Positions 48,537 to 59,467 of a stretch of 64,000 bases of DNA are shown here, in pieces. Source of the stretch: Scheffersomyces stipitis CBS 6054. Taxonomy: Eukaryota > Ascomycota > Pichiomycetes > Serinales > Debaryomycetaceae. Within the stretch, counting starts at the first letter, position 1; each line of letters begins with the position of its first letter. Location of the stretch: positions 2,046,001 through 2,110,000 of the forward strand of contig NC_009042.1 in the NCBI RefSeq assembly GCF_000209165.1. The letters are read 5' to 3'. The position numbers were made by a program, and so were the translations under genes. The notes under the pieces are model-generated. The model was not told the DNA's origin, did not search any database, and saw only the letters and a program-made list of their open reading frames with translations.

Positions 48537-51500
48537 TTAAATTTTCTTTTTCTTGGGTTGTGAATCTGTGGTCGATGATTTCATGTCAGAGCTTCCTCTC
48601 TTTGTAACTCCACCATTCGAAGTTCCACCATTCACAGTTGGTTCAACTGAACCTAGTCTGGAACTAGCATTGGAACTCACTTGTTTGCCTGGCTTCCTCT
48701 TATTATGAAGAGGACCATCCAGTTCTCTAGAAATGGCTAGAAGTAAGGTGTTGATTCTTCTACCAATTTCCTGTGGAGTTCGAGAGAGTATGTACCAATC
48801 GAATCTGAACAAATCACAAGCTGCTATCTCTTCTTTTATCTTCTCAAGTAAATTCTCGCTGAAAAGACCATATTTGTGAACACAACATAAAAGGAATCTG
48901 TCTTCAGCCTTTGAGTATACTCTTTTAGAGTTGTTAGGTGGATATTGGATTCTTAATTCTTCAATCGGGTCTTCTAATAATTCCATTTTGGCTGCAAGTA
49001 GCTTTTGCTGGTTTACCAATTTTGCTATCTTTCTCTCACTTGATTCAATTTGAGAGATGTATTTATCATAGCTTTCAATTTGCTGGTAGGAAGACCAGAA
49101 TTTCTTCAGATAACTTTCCACTTCTTCCACTGACTTGTTTCCTAATGCCTTGCTGATCTTTGCATAGGAGTTTCTGCCATACTTCGCAGATGCATGGATG
49201 AAGTTTGTAAAATCTCTTCTGGTCCAGGAATGGAAACTTTCTTCAAGCAATTTGTTCTTCAATTCATTCTCTTCTTCAGTTAATGCTTCCGCTTCATCAA
49301 TTTTCTTTTGTTCTCTTTCTCGCTTTTCTTCCCTGGAAAGTTCCCCTTTGTATTCATCAGCCAAGAATTCTTCATCACTATCACCAAAGTCCTCCGCAGA
49401 ATACGTGAATCCTGTTAGCTTCTTATAGGCCAACTGCTCTCTTTCTAACAATTCAGCCAAACCCTCTGGGAAGAAGTGATGATCGTGTTGTATATAATTT
49501 TTTGGTGCTCTGGGCTTTGCTTGGGCAGCTTTCGATGCACTCTTGACAGACGGAGGAGCTTTGAGAACGTCCTTATAATAATTATCCACAGAATAAGTTT
49601 GCTCTTTTCTTTCTCTCTTCGAAGGGTTGATCCAGGAGAAGCCTAGACCTCCAGCATTGTCCTTCTTTGCAAAATTTTGACCATTCCATTCGTAAGCTGA
49701 AGAGTCTGAAGTGAAATTCTGAAGATCGTCAAGGCCCAATTTGTCAAATTTGGCATTGAGATTGGCAGTTTTCTCAGCACCTTTCTGCAAAATGAGTTCA
49801 ATATCGTCGTCAAGCATTGATGATTGTCCCTTTTGAGATTCGAACACCTTCTTTGCACCATGCTGGATCATTCCAATCAAATCATCCTTAGAGTTTCCAA
49901 TAGTATTGTTAGCATTCATTTGCCTGCCTTGTTGGATGACCAATTGATCCAACCTTAACTTTTGTGCAGCTCTATCTAAAACTTTTTCCTCGATGGCATT
50001 TTCAGTGACAAATCGATAAACCTTGACCTGTTTCTTTTGTCCGATTCTGTGAGCTCTATCCATTGCCTGCAAGTCAGCTTGAGGATTCCAATCTGAATCA
50101 TATAAGATGACAATATCAGCACTTGTCAAGTTAATACCTAACCCACCAGCTCTTGTAGTTAACAAGAAGATGAATTTGTCTGATTCTGGATCATTATATT
50201 GATCGATAGCTTCAATTCTGTCTTCATGAGAAGTGGAACCGTCAATCCTACAGTATGAATAATCCCTCAAATAGCAGTAGTCTTCCAAGATATCCAACAA
50301 TCTGGACATTTGCGAAAAGATTAATACCCTGGACCCTTCGCTTTTGAATTTTTGAAGCATCTTGTCTAATATAACCATCTTACCAGAGTTGAAAACCAAA
50401 TGCTCATCATTAGTATATGGAGGTCCTGGTTCGGCTCCATCAAATAAGTACGGATGGTTGCAACACTTTCTCAATTGCATTACAATATTGAGTAATCTTG
50501 TCTTACCTTCCCTTTTACCAACAACACCATTGACAGCATCGATATCCTTTTCCAACAACTTCTTGTACCACTGGATTTGCATTTCGGTCATTCCAATATA
50601 TACGTTTGTTTCAATTTTTGGTAACAAGGAAGTTTCTACATCAGCTTTAACTCTCCTTAAGAGGAAGGGACTCAACAACTGGTGCAACTGCTGAACTACC
50701 TTATCCTGATTCTTTTGCCTTGTATCTTCATCTACATCTTCACCACCCTGATTTTCAAACCATTCGTCAAACACTTCAGAATCACCGAACACATCTGGTA
50801 AAAGGAAATTCAAAAGAGCCCAAAGTTCATGTAAATTGTTTTGCAAAGGTGTACCAGTGATCAATAATCTGTTCTTAGAATAAAAGACTCTGATAATCTG
50901 CGAAAGCGAACTGTCTTCATTCTTGATTCTGTGTGCTTCATCGACGACAATGTACTCCCATCTGAACTTTTTCAAATGCGACTTCTCTCTGATAACCATT
51001 TCGAAGGAAGTAATAAGGACATCGAAATCAGCCGTCAATAGCTTGTTCTGGATAATCTCATGACGGGCATCTTTTGTTCCTTGAAGAACTACGACATTGA
51101 CATCTGGTGTCCATTTGGCAAACTCTCTTCTCCAGTTATCCAAGGTAGACTTTGGAACTATGACAATGAATGGACCATCAATCTTCTTAATATATCTGAG
51201 ATAACCAAGGAATGAAATAGTTTGCAAGGTCTTTCCTAGACCCATTTCATCAGCAAGAATACCACTTAATCTGTTTTCAAACAATGAAATCAACCAATTC
51301 AAACCTTGTACTTGATATTCACGAAGCTTACCTTCCTTAACGAAAGATGGAGATTCTGTTATCACAGTAGTCTGATGGTCTTCATCATCTTGGTGTTCTT
51401 CGTCTTGCAACAATTCGGCATCTTCTTCTTTTTCGGTTTTACGTCTTCTTCTGTTGATCTTGGCATTCTTCTTGGGCAACTGGAAATCCATCTTGGAGTC

Positions 51501-52205
51501 CACCTCTCTTATTCTCTTCTTGAACCGAGCATCTTTGGAAGCGTTCAAGTCTATGAAATAACGGAAAAGAGGTGTCAATCCAAGCAAATGCTTGAATCTC
51601 TTGGTTGAATCATCCACGTCATTTTCTTTGGCGATCTTGGGGTCGGTGTCTAGCACGAATCGTCTTCTTCTTTCTTCATAGGTTTCATCATTGAGTTGAG
51701 AAATGGAACTATTACGACGAGCAGACTTCGGATTTATATTATTCTTCAGTCGAGAAGGCTTTACTTTATCTGCCTCAACGTCAACTTCATCGTCAACTTC
51801 ATCGTCAACGTCATCATCTTTTCCGTTTTCTACAACTTCCTCTATTTCTTCTACAACTTCTGCATCCTCACTCTTGCCGTTTTCCTCTGCGTCGTGTTCT
51901 TCTTCGCTCTCTTCAGTCTCCTCAGTGTCTTCTTCTTCACTATCACTGAGTTTACGGATTGCTCTAGAGTTTCGTGTTCTGGATTCCTTTACTGGAGTTC
52001 TTCCACTAGACCTGGTGGTACGTTTAGATTTCTGGTTTTCTTCTTCAGCGTCGTTGTATTCTTCGTCATCGTCGTTGTCACTGACATAAGTTTCCACTAT
52101 GGCTGCTTTTGTGGTGGTACGAGCAGATCTTCTCAGTGCTCTTTGGCCCACAGTAGTGGCTATTGCAACCTGTTTTTCTTTCTGGCGGGCACTTCTTCTA
52201 TTCAT
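48537..52205 (-). CDS. ISW2: ISWI-family chromatin-remodelling ATPase (Isw2-like)
   Basis: A 1222-residue SNF2-family enzyme that slides nucleosomes using ATP. The first real ATG is at 52205; an apparent start three codons earlier is TTG. Residues 1-200 are acidic and disordered. The conserved N-terminal motif is [16 protein letters not shown]. The ATPase core has the Walker A motif D319-EMGLGKT-326 and DEAH at 422-425. It continues with [12 protein letters not shown], then [19 protein letters not shown] and [11 protein letters not shown]. The C-terminal part carries HAND, SANT ([18 protein letters not shown]) and SLIDE ([17 protein letters not shown]) domains. The linker after the ATPase ([21 protein letters not shown], then a Ser/Lys stretch before FFPEGL) resembles Isw2 more than Isw1. 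The ISW1 alternative is not excluded. Confidence 0.9.
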   Translation of the reverse strand: MNRRSARQKEKQVAIATTVGQRALRRSARTTTKAAIVETYVSDNDDDEEYNDAEEENQKSKRTTRSSGRTPVKESRTRNSRAIRKLSDSEEEDTEETEESEEEHDAEENGKSEDAEVVEEIEEVVENGKDDDVDDEVDDEVDVEADKVKPSRLKNNINPKSARRNSSISQLNDETYEERRRRFVLDTDPKIAKENDVDDSTKRFKHLLGLTPLFRYFIDLNASKDARFKKRIREVDSKMDFQLPKKNAKINRRRRKTEKEEDAELLQDEEHQDDEDHQTTVITESPSFVKEGKLREYQVQGLNWLISLFENRLSGILADEMGLGKTLQTISFLGYLRYIKKIDGPFIVIVPKSTLDNWRREFAKWTPDVNVVVLQGTKDARHEIIQNKLLTADFDVLITSFEMVIREKSHLKKFRWEYIVVDEAHRIKNEDSSLSQIIRVFYSKNRLLITGTPLQNNLHELWALLNFLLPDVFGDSEVFDEWFENQGGEDVDEDTRQKNQDKVVQQLHQLLSPFLLRRVKADVETSLLPKIETNVYIGMTEMQIQWYKKLLEKDIDAVNGVVGKREGKTRLLNIVMQLRKCCNHPYLFDGAEPGPPYTNDEHLVFNSGKMVILDKMLQKFKSEGSRVLIFSQMSRLLDILEDYCYLRDYSYCRIDGSTSHEDRIEAIDQYNDPESDKFIFLLTTRAGGLGINLTSADIVILYDSDWNPQADLQAMDRAHRIGQKKQVKVYRFVTENAIEEKVLDRAAQKLRLDQLVIQQGRQMNANNTIGNSKDDLIGMIQHGAKKVFESQKGQSSMLDDDIELILQKGAEKTANLNAKFDKLGLDDLQNFTSDSSAYEWNGQNFAKKDNAGGLGFSWINPSKRERKEQTYSVDNYYKDVLKAPPSVKSASKAAQAKPRAPKNYIQHDHHFFPEGLAELLEREQLAYKKLTGFTYSAEDFGDSDEEFLADEYKGELSREEKREREQKKIDEAEALTEEENELKNKLLEESFHSWTRRDFTNFIHASAKYGRNSYAKISKALGNKSVEEVESYLKKFWSSYQQIESYDKYISQIESSERKIAKLVNQQKLLAAKMELLEDPIEELRIQYPPNNSKRVYSKAEDRFLLCCVHKYGLFSENLLEKIKEEIAACDLFRFDWYILSRTPQEIGRRINTLLLAISRELDGPLHNKRKPGKQVSSNASSRLGSVEPTVNGGTSNGGVTKRGSSDMKSSTTDSQPKKKKI

Positions 52206-52984
52206 ATTAGACAATTGGGATTAAGTCAATTGATACGATGAAAATGATAATATAAATGCAGATTGTGATTGAGTATTGGGAATAGAAAATATTGAACAGA
52301 TATTAAAAACAATTAGCGATTAAAAACAAAGAACAACGGTCGAAGCAATGGATCAAGACAATCAATCAATTAATCCGAGTTTATTACTTGAGGATATCAA
52401 ATACGTAATTTCCGGAACACGATGAAAGTATAAGGAAATACGTTTGTGACTTTTATAGCAGTTTCAGCCAGTGTTTTCTAGCTGGACTAACAAAAGAAGG
52501 AGCTCGAAGGTTTACGGATTTTTTGAATTTCCACTTCCCACTGGCTTTTCCTGTTTATACGAAATCAGGTTTTTTCGCGATAAATGGAGGAGACAAAAAG
52601 AAATTTTCTGCGAGCGAGATAAACTGAAAAGTTGCACAGAACAGGCACAGGAAAATTTCATCAATACCGAGAGACCTGCGGAAACGAAATGCGAAATTAG
52701 AAATTCATTTCCATCCGAAAAACGAAGTTTGCTACAGTAAATGTCAACCGCTGGATAAGGAAAATTTAAAGTTAGCCGCTAGCTACAGAAATTCAGGATC
52801 TACAGAGACTGCGCAAAATGCGAAATGCTTAATACAAAATTTGACAGCCAGAAAATATCAGCTGTAGAAAAAATGCATTGCATTTGGCTGCGACTTTCTC
52901 ACTAATTCGAAATTTTGCGGCAACTTACTATTTGCACCTATTTTGTATTTTACGTCAGTCACAGTATATACATGTTTATACTCG
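52206..52984. other. ISW2 promoter and UNG1 3' region
   Basis: 779 bp with no supported gene. An 89-codon plus-strand frame at 52471-52740 begins with GTG and looks spurious. Purine-rich A tracts occur throughout. Confidence 0.4.
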
Positions 52985-54229
52985 TTATAAAACTACGTTT
53001 CCATCCATGATACCCCAATCGATAAGCTCCTGGTTTTGTTTTTCAAGAAAATCGTTGCACCGACGAAACACACGCAGAGTAAAGAACCCTCTACTAGCAC
53101 TAAGTGGTGAGGGATGTACAGTTTTAATTACCTCGAATTGACTACTTTCGCCAGCTGATTGTGCACGGAGAAGATGGGAAAACTTGTCCACTCGTTTCTG
53201 AGCCGGTGAACCCCAGGCCATTATAACAAAACCCTGCTTCTGGTGTTGGTGGAAAGTTATGGCTGTTTCTATAACCTTCTCAGTAAATGTCTCCCATCCT
53301 CTATTGGCATGGCTATTAGCCTTATGGCATTCAACAGTGAGAACATTATTGAGAAGAAGAACTCCACGGCGAGCCCATTTTGTGAGATTACCTCCTCCTG
53401 GCCTTCCCTGTTTACTCAACTCCTTGTAGTCAGGAATCTGGAAGTTGTCGTAGTCTATAGCCAATGTCTTGTAGATGTTGAGCAATGAGGGTGGAGGACG
53501 GGTTGGTTCAAGAACCGAAAATGCAAGTCCATGAGCCTGGTTATAGTTGTGGTACGGATCTTGGCCGATCACAAGACACTTGATGTTGGGTAACGGCGTA
53601 TAATGAGACCACGAATAGATCTGGTTCTGCGGAGGAAAGACCGTCGCCTTCTGTGCCAATAAAAACTTCTTCAAACTAATGAAATACGGCTTCGTCAATT
53701 CTTTATGAAGTGCTGCTAACCATGAGATGTGCAATTGATTGATTTCGAGTGCAAGAAGCTGTTTATGTTCCTCGGTTAAAGTACGGAGCCATTGTTCTTT
53801 GTCAAAGCCGAAATGGTTTGTTACAGATGAAAAATCTTCTTCTTTTTCAACTTTGTTTATAGTGTCAAACTTGTTCTGTAGAGGTTCATCTTTCGTTTGT
53901 TCTTGTTTTAGATCTTTTTCCATCTCTTGTACTGGTATTGTCTCTGGGTGTTTAATAGATGTAGATTTCAATTCTACTTTTGTGTTCTTTGTAGCCTTCG
54001 TAGCAACACTTCTTTTCTGCTTTTTGACAGAGTCGCCGTTGTTCTTAAAGAAGTCGGTGATGAGATTCCGTTTGTGCCCTTCAGGCTTGTTGCCAGAATC
54101 AGTCGTCATCTTGCTGGTGTACAAAGAAAAGTATCTGAAGTTGGGATATTTCAAAGACGCGTTTATACTGAAAAATCCATTATGGCCTGCGTATTTAACA
54201 AAAGCCCTTATTCTATATATAAAGACCAT
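52985..54229 (-). CDS. UNG1: Uracil-DNA glycosylase with alternative mitochondrial and nuclear starts
   Basis: A 414-residue protein from the first ATG (54229), or 374 residues from a second ATG at 54109. The enzyme removes uracil from DNA to begin base-excision repair. Catalytic motifs are intact: water-activating D224 in GQDPYH, LLLNNVLTV, AWGSPAQ and the HPSPLSA loop. The 40 residues between the two ATGs hold seven Arg/Lys/His and no acidic residue (MVFIYRIRAFVKYAG...), a strong mitochondrial presequence. Immediately after the second ATG comes RNLITDFF, a PIP-box-like motif, then basic stretches as in nuclear UNG isoforms. Frame upstream of 54229 is open but lacks ATG. Dual targeting is inferred. 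OST3 lies upstream on the same strand. Confidence 0.95.
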   Translation of the reverse strand: MVFIYRIRAFVKYAGHNGFFSINASLKYPNFRYFSLYTSKMTTDSGNKPEGHKRNLITDFFKNNGDSVKKQKRSVATKATKNTKVELKSTSIKHPETIPVQEMEKDLKQEQTKDEPLQNKFDTINKVEKEEDFSSVTNHFGFDKEQWLRTLTEEHKQLLALEINQLHISWLAALHKELTKPYFISLKKFLLAQKATVFPPQNQIYSWSHYTPLPNIKCLVIGQDPYHNYNQAHGLAFSVLEPTRPPPSLLNIYKTLAIDYDNFQIPDYKELSKQGRPGGGNLTKWARRGVLLLNNVLTVECHKANSHANRGWETFTEKVIETAITFHQHQKQGFVIMAWGSPAQKRVDKFSHLLRAQSAGESSQFEVIKTVHPSPLSASRGFFTLRVFRRCNDFLEKQNQELIDWGIMDGNVVL

Positions 54230-54562
54230 AACGAAAACTGTGTAAGCATATAGTGAGCATGGGACATATATAGACAAGTTGGCGGCCGACGTTGATGTGT
54301 CGAAGATAAAAAGTTACAGAGCAAAAATGGCTTCATTTATTCCTTTCTGTTCTCTGAATCTGGGTGGAGTACGACCATTGAATTATTCATTCAGGGACTG
54401 TAGTTAGTTAACTTTAGAATAGCTTATTGGGAATGATGTAAAAGATATATGATTTGCATGATTTATATCACATTATTTATGCGGAGAGGATACATCTGCA
54501 AATAAATGAAATGTATCTTATATTCTATTATAGAGATGCTATTTTGTTGTTATTCAAGTAGC
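54230..54562 (-). promoter_or_regulatory. OST3-UNG1 intergenic region with UNG1 TATA elements
   Basis: 333 bp. ATATATA (54266-54272) lies only about 40 bp before the first UNG1 ATG. A second TATATATA (54214-54221) falls inside the presequence coding region, about 105 bp before the second ATG. This arrangement could yield two transcripts. No gene was seen. Confidence 0.4.
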
Positions 54563-55600
54563 TTAGAATAGCTTGGTGAGACTGTATGGATAGTCATGAT
54601 CTTTTCTAATCACTATACTGGTTAAACAGCTGTAAAGATAGTAGATTATGACATTCATGACTATGATCAAGACATGTTTTACGTCGTCCAGGCGTATTAT
54701 GCTCTTAGAATTGACATTGTACGAGCCAATGTACATCAACACCAAAAAGGCAAAGCCTAGAGCCAAATAGTTGACAGCGACAAATACTACTTCTATACCA
54801 AACTGATAGTGTGTTCCACCGCTGATGAAGATAAGACCTTTTTCGTTACGGGCCACGAATGGAACTCCTTTCAGGACGCTAAATTGATACCCACAAACAA
54901 ACAACAAGATCATAGCCACAGAGAGCATTGTAACTACATGTTTCTTTGGAAGCTGGGTGATTACTTTAGGACCCTTCCTCTTGACGAGGGTGATTATCAC
55001 CAACGTAGCTATGAATGTCGTGGCAAACGTATTTAAGGGACTTTTCTGTTTAATAGCCACGCTCTTGTTCAAGTTTTCGCTTAAAAATCTAGCGAACTCC
55101 CTTACCTGTTCTTCAAAAGGAGCCTCAGGGACTTTATAGATATAGTGAGGATCTTCGAGCAACGAGAAGTCCAACCCCTTTTCAGTGGAATGTTCCTTGT
55201 AGATGTTTGGTGGGAACAACCAAATATGGGGAATGTTTGTTATTTGCAAAGCGTCGAAGATTTTAATGTTTTCTCTGTCGATAATGTCAACATTGATAAA
55301 TACCAAATTGGAATTGGTTCTATATTCAGCGAACCACGAGTCAGCTACACGAGAAATGATCTTCTGGACTTCCACGCATACATCGCATTGATGTTTAGAA
55401 TCAGAGGAAGTAAGCAACATCAACGTAAAGTAGTCCCTGGGCCCCGAAAGAGACGACAAGTCGGACTGGACAATCGGTATGATGTTGTGTTCATAGTCTG
55501 ACGATTGAAGAAGAAGCTGTTGGAGTTGAAGAGAACTTCCGCATACTAATGTTAAAAAGGCGGTAAAAACTACCGTAAGGTATGTGAAACTCCCGTACAT
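54563..55600 (-). CDS. OST3: Oligosaccharyltransferase Ost3/Ost6-type oxidoreductase subunit
   Basis: A 345-residue ER membrane protein of the oligosaccharyltransferase complex that assists N-glycosylation through mixed disulfides with substrates. The signal peptide (residues 1-21) precedes a lumenal thioredoxin-like domain. Its CxxC is C72-D-V-C75, followed by the partner loop NIPHIWLFPP with the cis-proline. Four transmembrane helices follow (about 190-210, 226-243, 265-290 and 308-332). The length matches yeast Ost3 (350) and Ost6 (332); I favour OST3 from length and general similarity, but the choice is uncertain. A TGAAAAATT element (55693-55701) is 93 bp upstream. The start at 55600 is directly followed by the signal sequence. 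Confidence 0.88.
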   Translation of the reverse strand: MYGSFTYLTVVFTAFLTLVCGSSLQLQQLLLQSSDYEHNIIPIVQSDLSSLSGPRDYFTLMLLTSSDSKHQCDVCVEVQKIISRVADSWFAEYRTNSNLVFINVDIIDRENIKIFDALQITNIPHIWLFPPNIYKEHSTEKGLDFSLLEDPHYIYKVPEAPFEEQVREFARFLSENLNKSVAIKQKSPLNTFATTFIATLVIITLVKRKGPKVITQLPKKHVVTMLSVAMILLFVCGYQFSVLKGVPFVARNEKGLIFISGGTHYQFGIEVVFVAVNYLALGFAFLVLMYIGSYNVNSKSIIRLDDVKHVLIIVMNVIIYYLYSCLTSIVIRKDHDYPYSLTKLF

Positions 55601-55997
55601 TGAATTAAGGATGTTTGCAATGCTGAGGCTGTGCCAATGGCAGAATCAGTGTTCACGAAAAAGAATTGTATTTGAGTAAATGTAATGAGAATTGAAAAAT
55701 TGTGGAGGAGAATGGAACGACGCGCAAAGTGATAGCGAGAGATTCTAGAGTACTGTCGGAATATAGCGAGAGAATAGATAATTGTAAGGAGGATTTTTGA
55801 AGTCGCACAAATTTTCTCGGTGAAGATTACTGGAAGATTCAGAGAACTAATCTTAGGGCAAGAGTTATACCATCGACAACCCTAGGCTCTGATACTATTT
55901 GATTAACCGAAGTTATAAGGTAAAACAAAACTTTCTATCTCTATAGTTCTCCCTCTACATTTGCTCTCCCATATTAAATACATGAATTCTATGGTCT
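55601..55997. other. OST3 promoter region
   Basis: 397 bp between the OST3 start and the stop of the upstream transporter gene. It has TGAAAAATT at 55693-55701. No gene was seen. Confidence 0.4.
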
Positions 55998-57230
55998 CTA
56001 TAAACTATTCTCATCCCGAACGAAATCTTCTTCTTCATCTTTGTTAATTATCCAGAACCCAATTGTCACTATTGCGGCACCAAAAATGTACCAGATATTA
56101 ACCGTGAAACCTTTCAATAGCCAGTCACCCACCATGGCAAGTGGAATGGTCATAGATAAACCTACAGTAACTGTCAATGGACTTGTCAAAAGTACGGCTT
56201 TACACCAGCAGAAATCACTGATGAATGTAACAAGGGCATTGATGAACAAGATCCATGCAATGGTCCTCGTGGGAGGCAACTCAAACGTCTCGTAGCCAGT
56301 ATAATGAAGAATGATAAGTACCGGCCACAAGAAGACAAGACAAAAGATACCGACGAACCCAAAGAAAAGATGGGTGTTAAGCTCTCTTTCCCTACGTGAG
56401 TTTTTAATAGTAATTCTCTGTTTCAAGAGAATGGTGTAGATTCCGTAGATCAATGCGCCTGATAACGCCAAAGCATTGCCGTAGAAGATCATAAGCGTCG
56501 ATTTATCATTGCTGTTAGGATTATCTGCCGATGAGTCTATTTTGGTTACTATTATCACTCCGGTGAAACTAAGCAAGATGCCCACAATTTTGTTCTGGTT
56601 AATTCTTTCTATCGATTGCAAGTAGCCAATGAGCAACGTGAAAAACGATGATGTCGACGACAAAATCGTCTGAGACGCTACGGATGTGTATGAGAGAGAG
56701 CTGTTGGTTACCAAGTTGGCTGAAAACCAAAGGATGATGAACTGGAGCGAAAGCTTAACTGTTTCGTATGTATTGATGGTTTCATCGTCTGACTTGTCCG
56801 ATCCAGATTCCAGAACATGCAACCTTTCGCTGGCAATTGCTTGTTGAGAATGCAAACCTTGAAGATCATCATTTGAACCATAGCCACTGACAGAAGATTC
56901 TTCGTCTGATCCTCTCAATCTGGTGTACGATTGTTGGTAATCGCTCTTGAGATTTTCAATGAACTGCTTGATTGTCAAGTTCTCAAGCTTCAAATACGGA
57001 ATAATATAGAAACAAAAGCATCCGGTATTGATGTAGGTGATGAAGAAAGGCTTTCTATAGCTGTCGTCCTCGACCAATGAGTTGACCAAAAAACTCGATA
57101 GCACCCAGAATACCACTACTGCCGAGAGGTTGATGAGCCCAAGAATCCATTTCTGACGCGATACAAGCTTCTTATCTGTGATGAAAAACGCCTGGACATA
57201 TCGTGCTATACTTGTTCTTGTTTCTGACAT
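55998..57230 (-). CDS. EamA/DMT-family membrane transporter (YML018C/Thi74-like)
   Basis: A 410-residue multi-spanning membrane protein. The first in-frame ATG is at 57230 (MSETRTSIARYV). About ten hydrophobic helices are visible, in two halves as in drug/metabolite transporters: WILGLINLSAVVVFWVLSSFL, then FFITYINTGCFCFYIIPYL. After a hydrophilic loop of about 90 residues rich in Ser and Asp come SLQFIILWFSANLVTNSSL and ASQTILSSTSSFFTLLIGYL. The last helices are separated by short loops (SPLTVTVGLSMTIPLAMVGDW). The SSLSYTSVASQTILSSTSSFF stretch is characteristic of the fungal family including vacuolar YML018C and Thi74 (SLC35F-like). The substrate is unknown. Acidic C-terminal tail. Confident as a family member, not as a specific orthologue. 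Confidence 0.88.
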   Translation of the reverse strand: MSETRTSIARYVQAFFITDKKLVSRQKWILGLINLSAVVVFWVLSSFLVNSLVEDDSYRKPFFITYINTGCFCFYIIPYLKLENLTIKQFIENLKSDYQQSYTRLRGSDEESSVSGYGSNDDLQGLHSQQAIASERLHVLESGSDKSDDETINTYETVKLSLQFIILWFSANLVTNSSLSYTSVASQTILSSTSSFFTLLIGYLQSIERINQNKIVGILLSFTGVIIVTKIDSSADNPNSNDKSTLMIFYGNALALSGALIYGIYTILLKQRITIKNSRRERELNTHLFFGFVGIFCLVFLWPVLIILHYTGYETFELPPTRTIAWILFINALVTFISDFCWCKAVLLTSPLTVTVGLSMTIPLAMVGDWLLKGFTVNIWYIFGAAIVTIGFWIINKDEEEDFVRDENSL

Positions 57231-58135
57231 TGGGCTATTATGACTGTGAGAATTGATATGTATATATGTTATTTGCAAAAAAAATGAAACTGAAAAGTTG
57301 TAAACTTGAAGTGTTATCTGAAAAAATCAATCAAATCCGAATTTTATCTTTATCAAAAAATCCGATAGAAGATGCCATACAAGAAAAATAGTATACTGCT
57401 AGGACCAAAAATTCTTATAAGCTCTTATAGTCTCTCTTTATACAGCGCGTTGTGTGCCAGAAACCGGGAAACAACTAGTGACTTTGAAAGCAATAAAGTT
57501 GCTTGCTAAAGAGTCGATCTAGGAGCCTAAACAAGAAATGTGTGGCGCTTTTTGACAGAGACGGGCCGTTTACTGAACGGGCTCAAGAGAATTTTTTGAC
57601 TCTCACGATTGATGTCGTTATCTCATGTGTCGTTAGCTTACGTCAGAATATGACAATAATTTGACATATACAACCATTGATCATAGTTTACGTAGACTCT
57701 AAAATCAGATAGGTCCACCACATAGCGTCAGGATAGATACTTGAACTGCTTCTCGTTGTGTCAATTGTCCTTGCCAGTGAAACTATCATTTTCGAGGTAA
57801 AAGCATGTTAATGTAAAATGTCGCATTTTGAAAAACTATGTCTTATCAACCACCATATACGAAATCATGGACTTGCCAATAGAATGGGTGAATATAAGAA
57901 TTTAACATTATTCACCCAGCGAAAACCTAGTCGTATGTCCATAGTTAATGAAGTCCAGTAGGAATAACAACAATTATATCGTGTCTAACTTTTGAAGAGT
58001 TTGCACAAAGACGACACACTTAACTATGATGCGCGTCTTCTCTATTAACCTGGAGCTTATATTAAATGTATAGCTCTTCTTTCTTTACAGAGATACTCTC
58101 AAAATTGCATAGTCAGGACATTGGCGTATCAAAAA
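57231..58135. other. Divergent transporter-APN1 intergenic region
   Basis: 905 bp, AT-rich, with no supported gene. It contains the promoters of the DMT transporter and of APN1. Confidence 0.4.
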
Positions 58136-59467
58136 ATGCCTCCTAAAGTGTAAGTTCGTGTTTAATTTAAGTACTGGGCAGTAGAAATGCCGCAATTGTG
58201 TAACTGATACGAGAAGATGGTCTCCATATTCTATATTTCACGCCTCTGCAAGTTTTCTGAAGTGAAAGCTTCTCTATGAAAATGCATTGTATTCTTGCGT
58301 TCAGTTTTCCTCTTCTCTTGTACATACTAACAGGTTTCAAGTAAAACTGAGGTAGCCAAAGCTGTCAAGGAAACTGTCAAAAAGACGGTCAGAGCCAAAA
58401 AGGTTAAGAAGGTCGAGTTCAAGTATGAAAGACTGACTACGAGCAAATTCAAATTTGGAGCTCACGTAGGTGCATCTGGTGGAGTTTCAAATTCCGTCAT
58501 CAATGCCAGAAACCTTGGTGCTAACAGTTTTGCCTTGTTTTTGAAGTCTCCTAGGAAATGGGTGAGTCCCCCCATCTCTGCTGAAGAAATTGACAAATTC
58601 AAGCTGTTGTGCGAAGAACACGGATATGATCCCAGAACCGACGTTTTACCTCATGGATCGTATTTCATTAACTTAGCCAATCCAGACCCTGAAAAGGAGG
58701 AAAAAGCGTTTGACGGATTTCTAGATGATTTGCACAGATGTGAACAATTGAACATTGGATTATATAACTTTCATCCAGGCTCGAGTTTAGACGGGGACCA
58801 TAGGGAAGCTCTTGAGAGGTTGGCCAAAAACATCAACAGGGCTATTAAAGAAACAAGCTTTGTCAAAATCGTGATTGAAAATATGGCTGGCCACGGTAAC
58901 TTGATCGGATCCAATCTACAAGATATCAGAGACGTCATAGACATCGTAGAGGACAAGCTGAGAGTCGGAGTTTGCGTCGACACTTGCCACACATTTGCTG
59001 CTGGGTACGATATTTCGACTGAGGAGAAGTTTGAAGCGTTCTGGAAGGAGTTTGACAACATTGTGGGTGCCGAATTCTTGAGTGCCATCCATTTGAATGA
59101 CTCCAAAGCTCCTTTGGGTGCCAACAGAGATTTACACCAATTCTTGGGACAAGGATTTTTGGGCTTGGAAGCATTCAGAGTCGTGGCTAACTCGCCCAGA
59201 TTGCACAATATTCCCATCATCTTGGAAACCCCCGTAGGTAACGACGATAGTTACTATGGAGAAGAGATTAAACTCTTGGAACTATTAGAGGATAAAACCA
59301 TTGACGACACGGAGTTTGTAGAGAAGAAAGAAAAGCTCTCGAAGTTGGGAGCAAAAGAGAGATCCGAGCATGAGAAGAAGTTCGAGACCAAGAAGGCTAA
59401 GACGGCTAAGAAGACTGCTGGTGATGATATCGCTTCGTTGGTTACAAAGAGACCCAAAAGGAAGTAG
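58136..59467 (+). CDS. APN1: AP endonuclease Apn1 (endonuclease IV), two exons
   Basis: The major apurinic/apyrimidinic endonuclease, which also removes 3' blocking groups. I propose exon 1 at 58136-58149 (14 nt, MPPK plus two bases) and exon 2 at 58342-59467, giving 379 residues; yeast Apn1 is 367. The intron (58150-58341) starts GTAAGT, has an exact TACTAAC branch site at 58325-58331 and ends AAG. The reading frame then restores MPPKVKTEVAK and the conserved start FKFGAHVGASGG, which lies upstream of the first exon-2 ATG (58535). All nine endonuclease IV zinc-ligand motifs are seen, including LPHGSY, YNFHPGSS, IENMAG, DTCHTF, AIHLND, RDLH and LETP. The C-terminal Lys-rich tail fits nuclear import. 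Residue 211 is encoded by CTG where the family has Ser. Confidence 0.92.
58150..58341 (+). other. Predicted spliceosomal intron in APN1 (192 nt)
   Basis: The 5' site GTAAGT is at 58150. The branch sequence TACTAAC at 58325-58331 is exact, and the 3' AAG ends at 58341, 11 nt after the branch A. The nearer CAG (58331-58333) is only 3 nt from the branch A and gives the wrong frame. Unspliced, translation from 58136 stops after five codons. Confidence 0.8.

Noticed and set aside
58331..58333. CAG as the APN1 3' splice site
   Set aside because: It lies 3 nt from the branch adenosine and would put exon 2 in the wrong frame; the AAG at 58341 restores the conserved protein.
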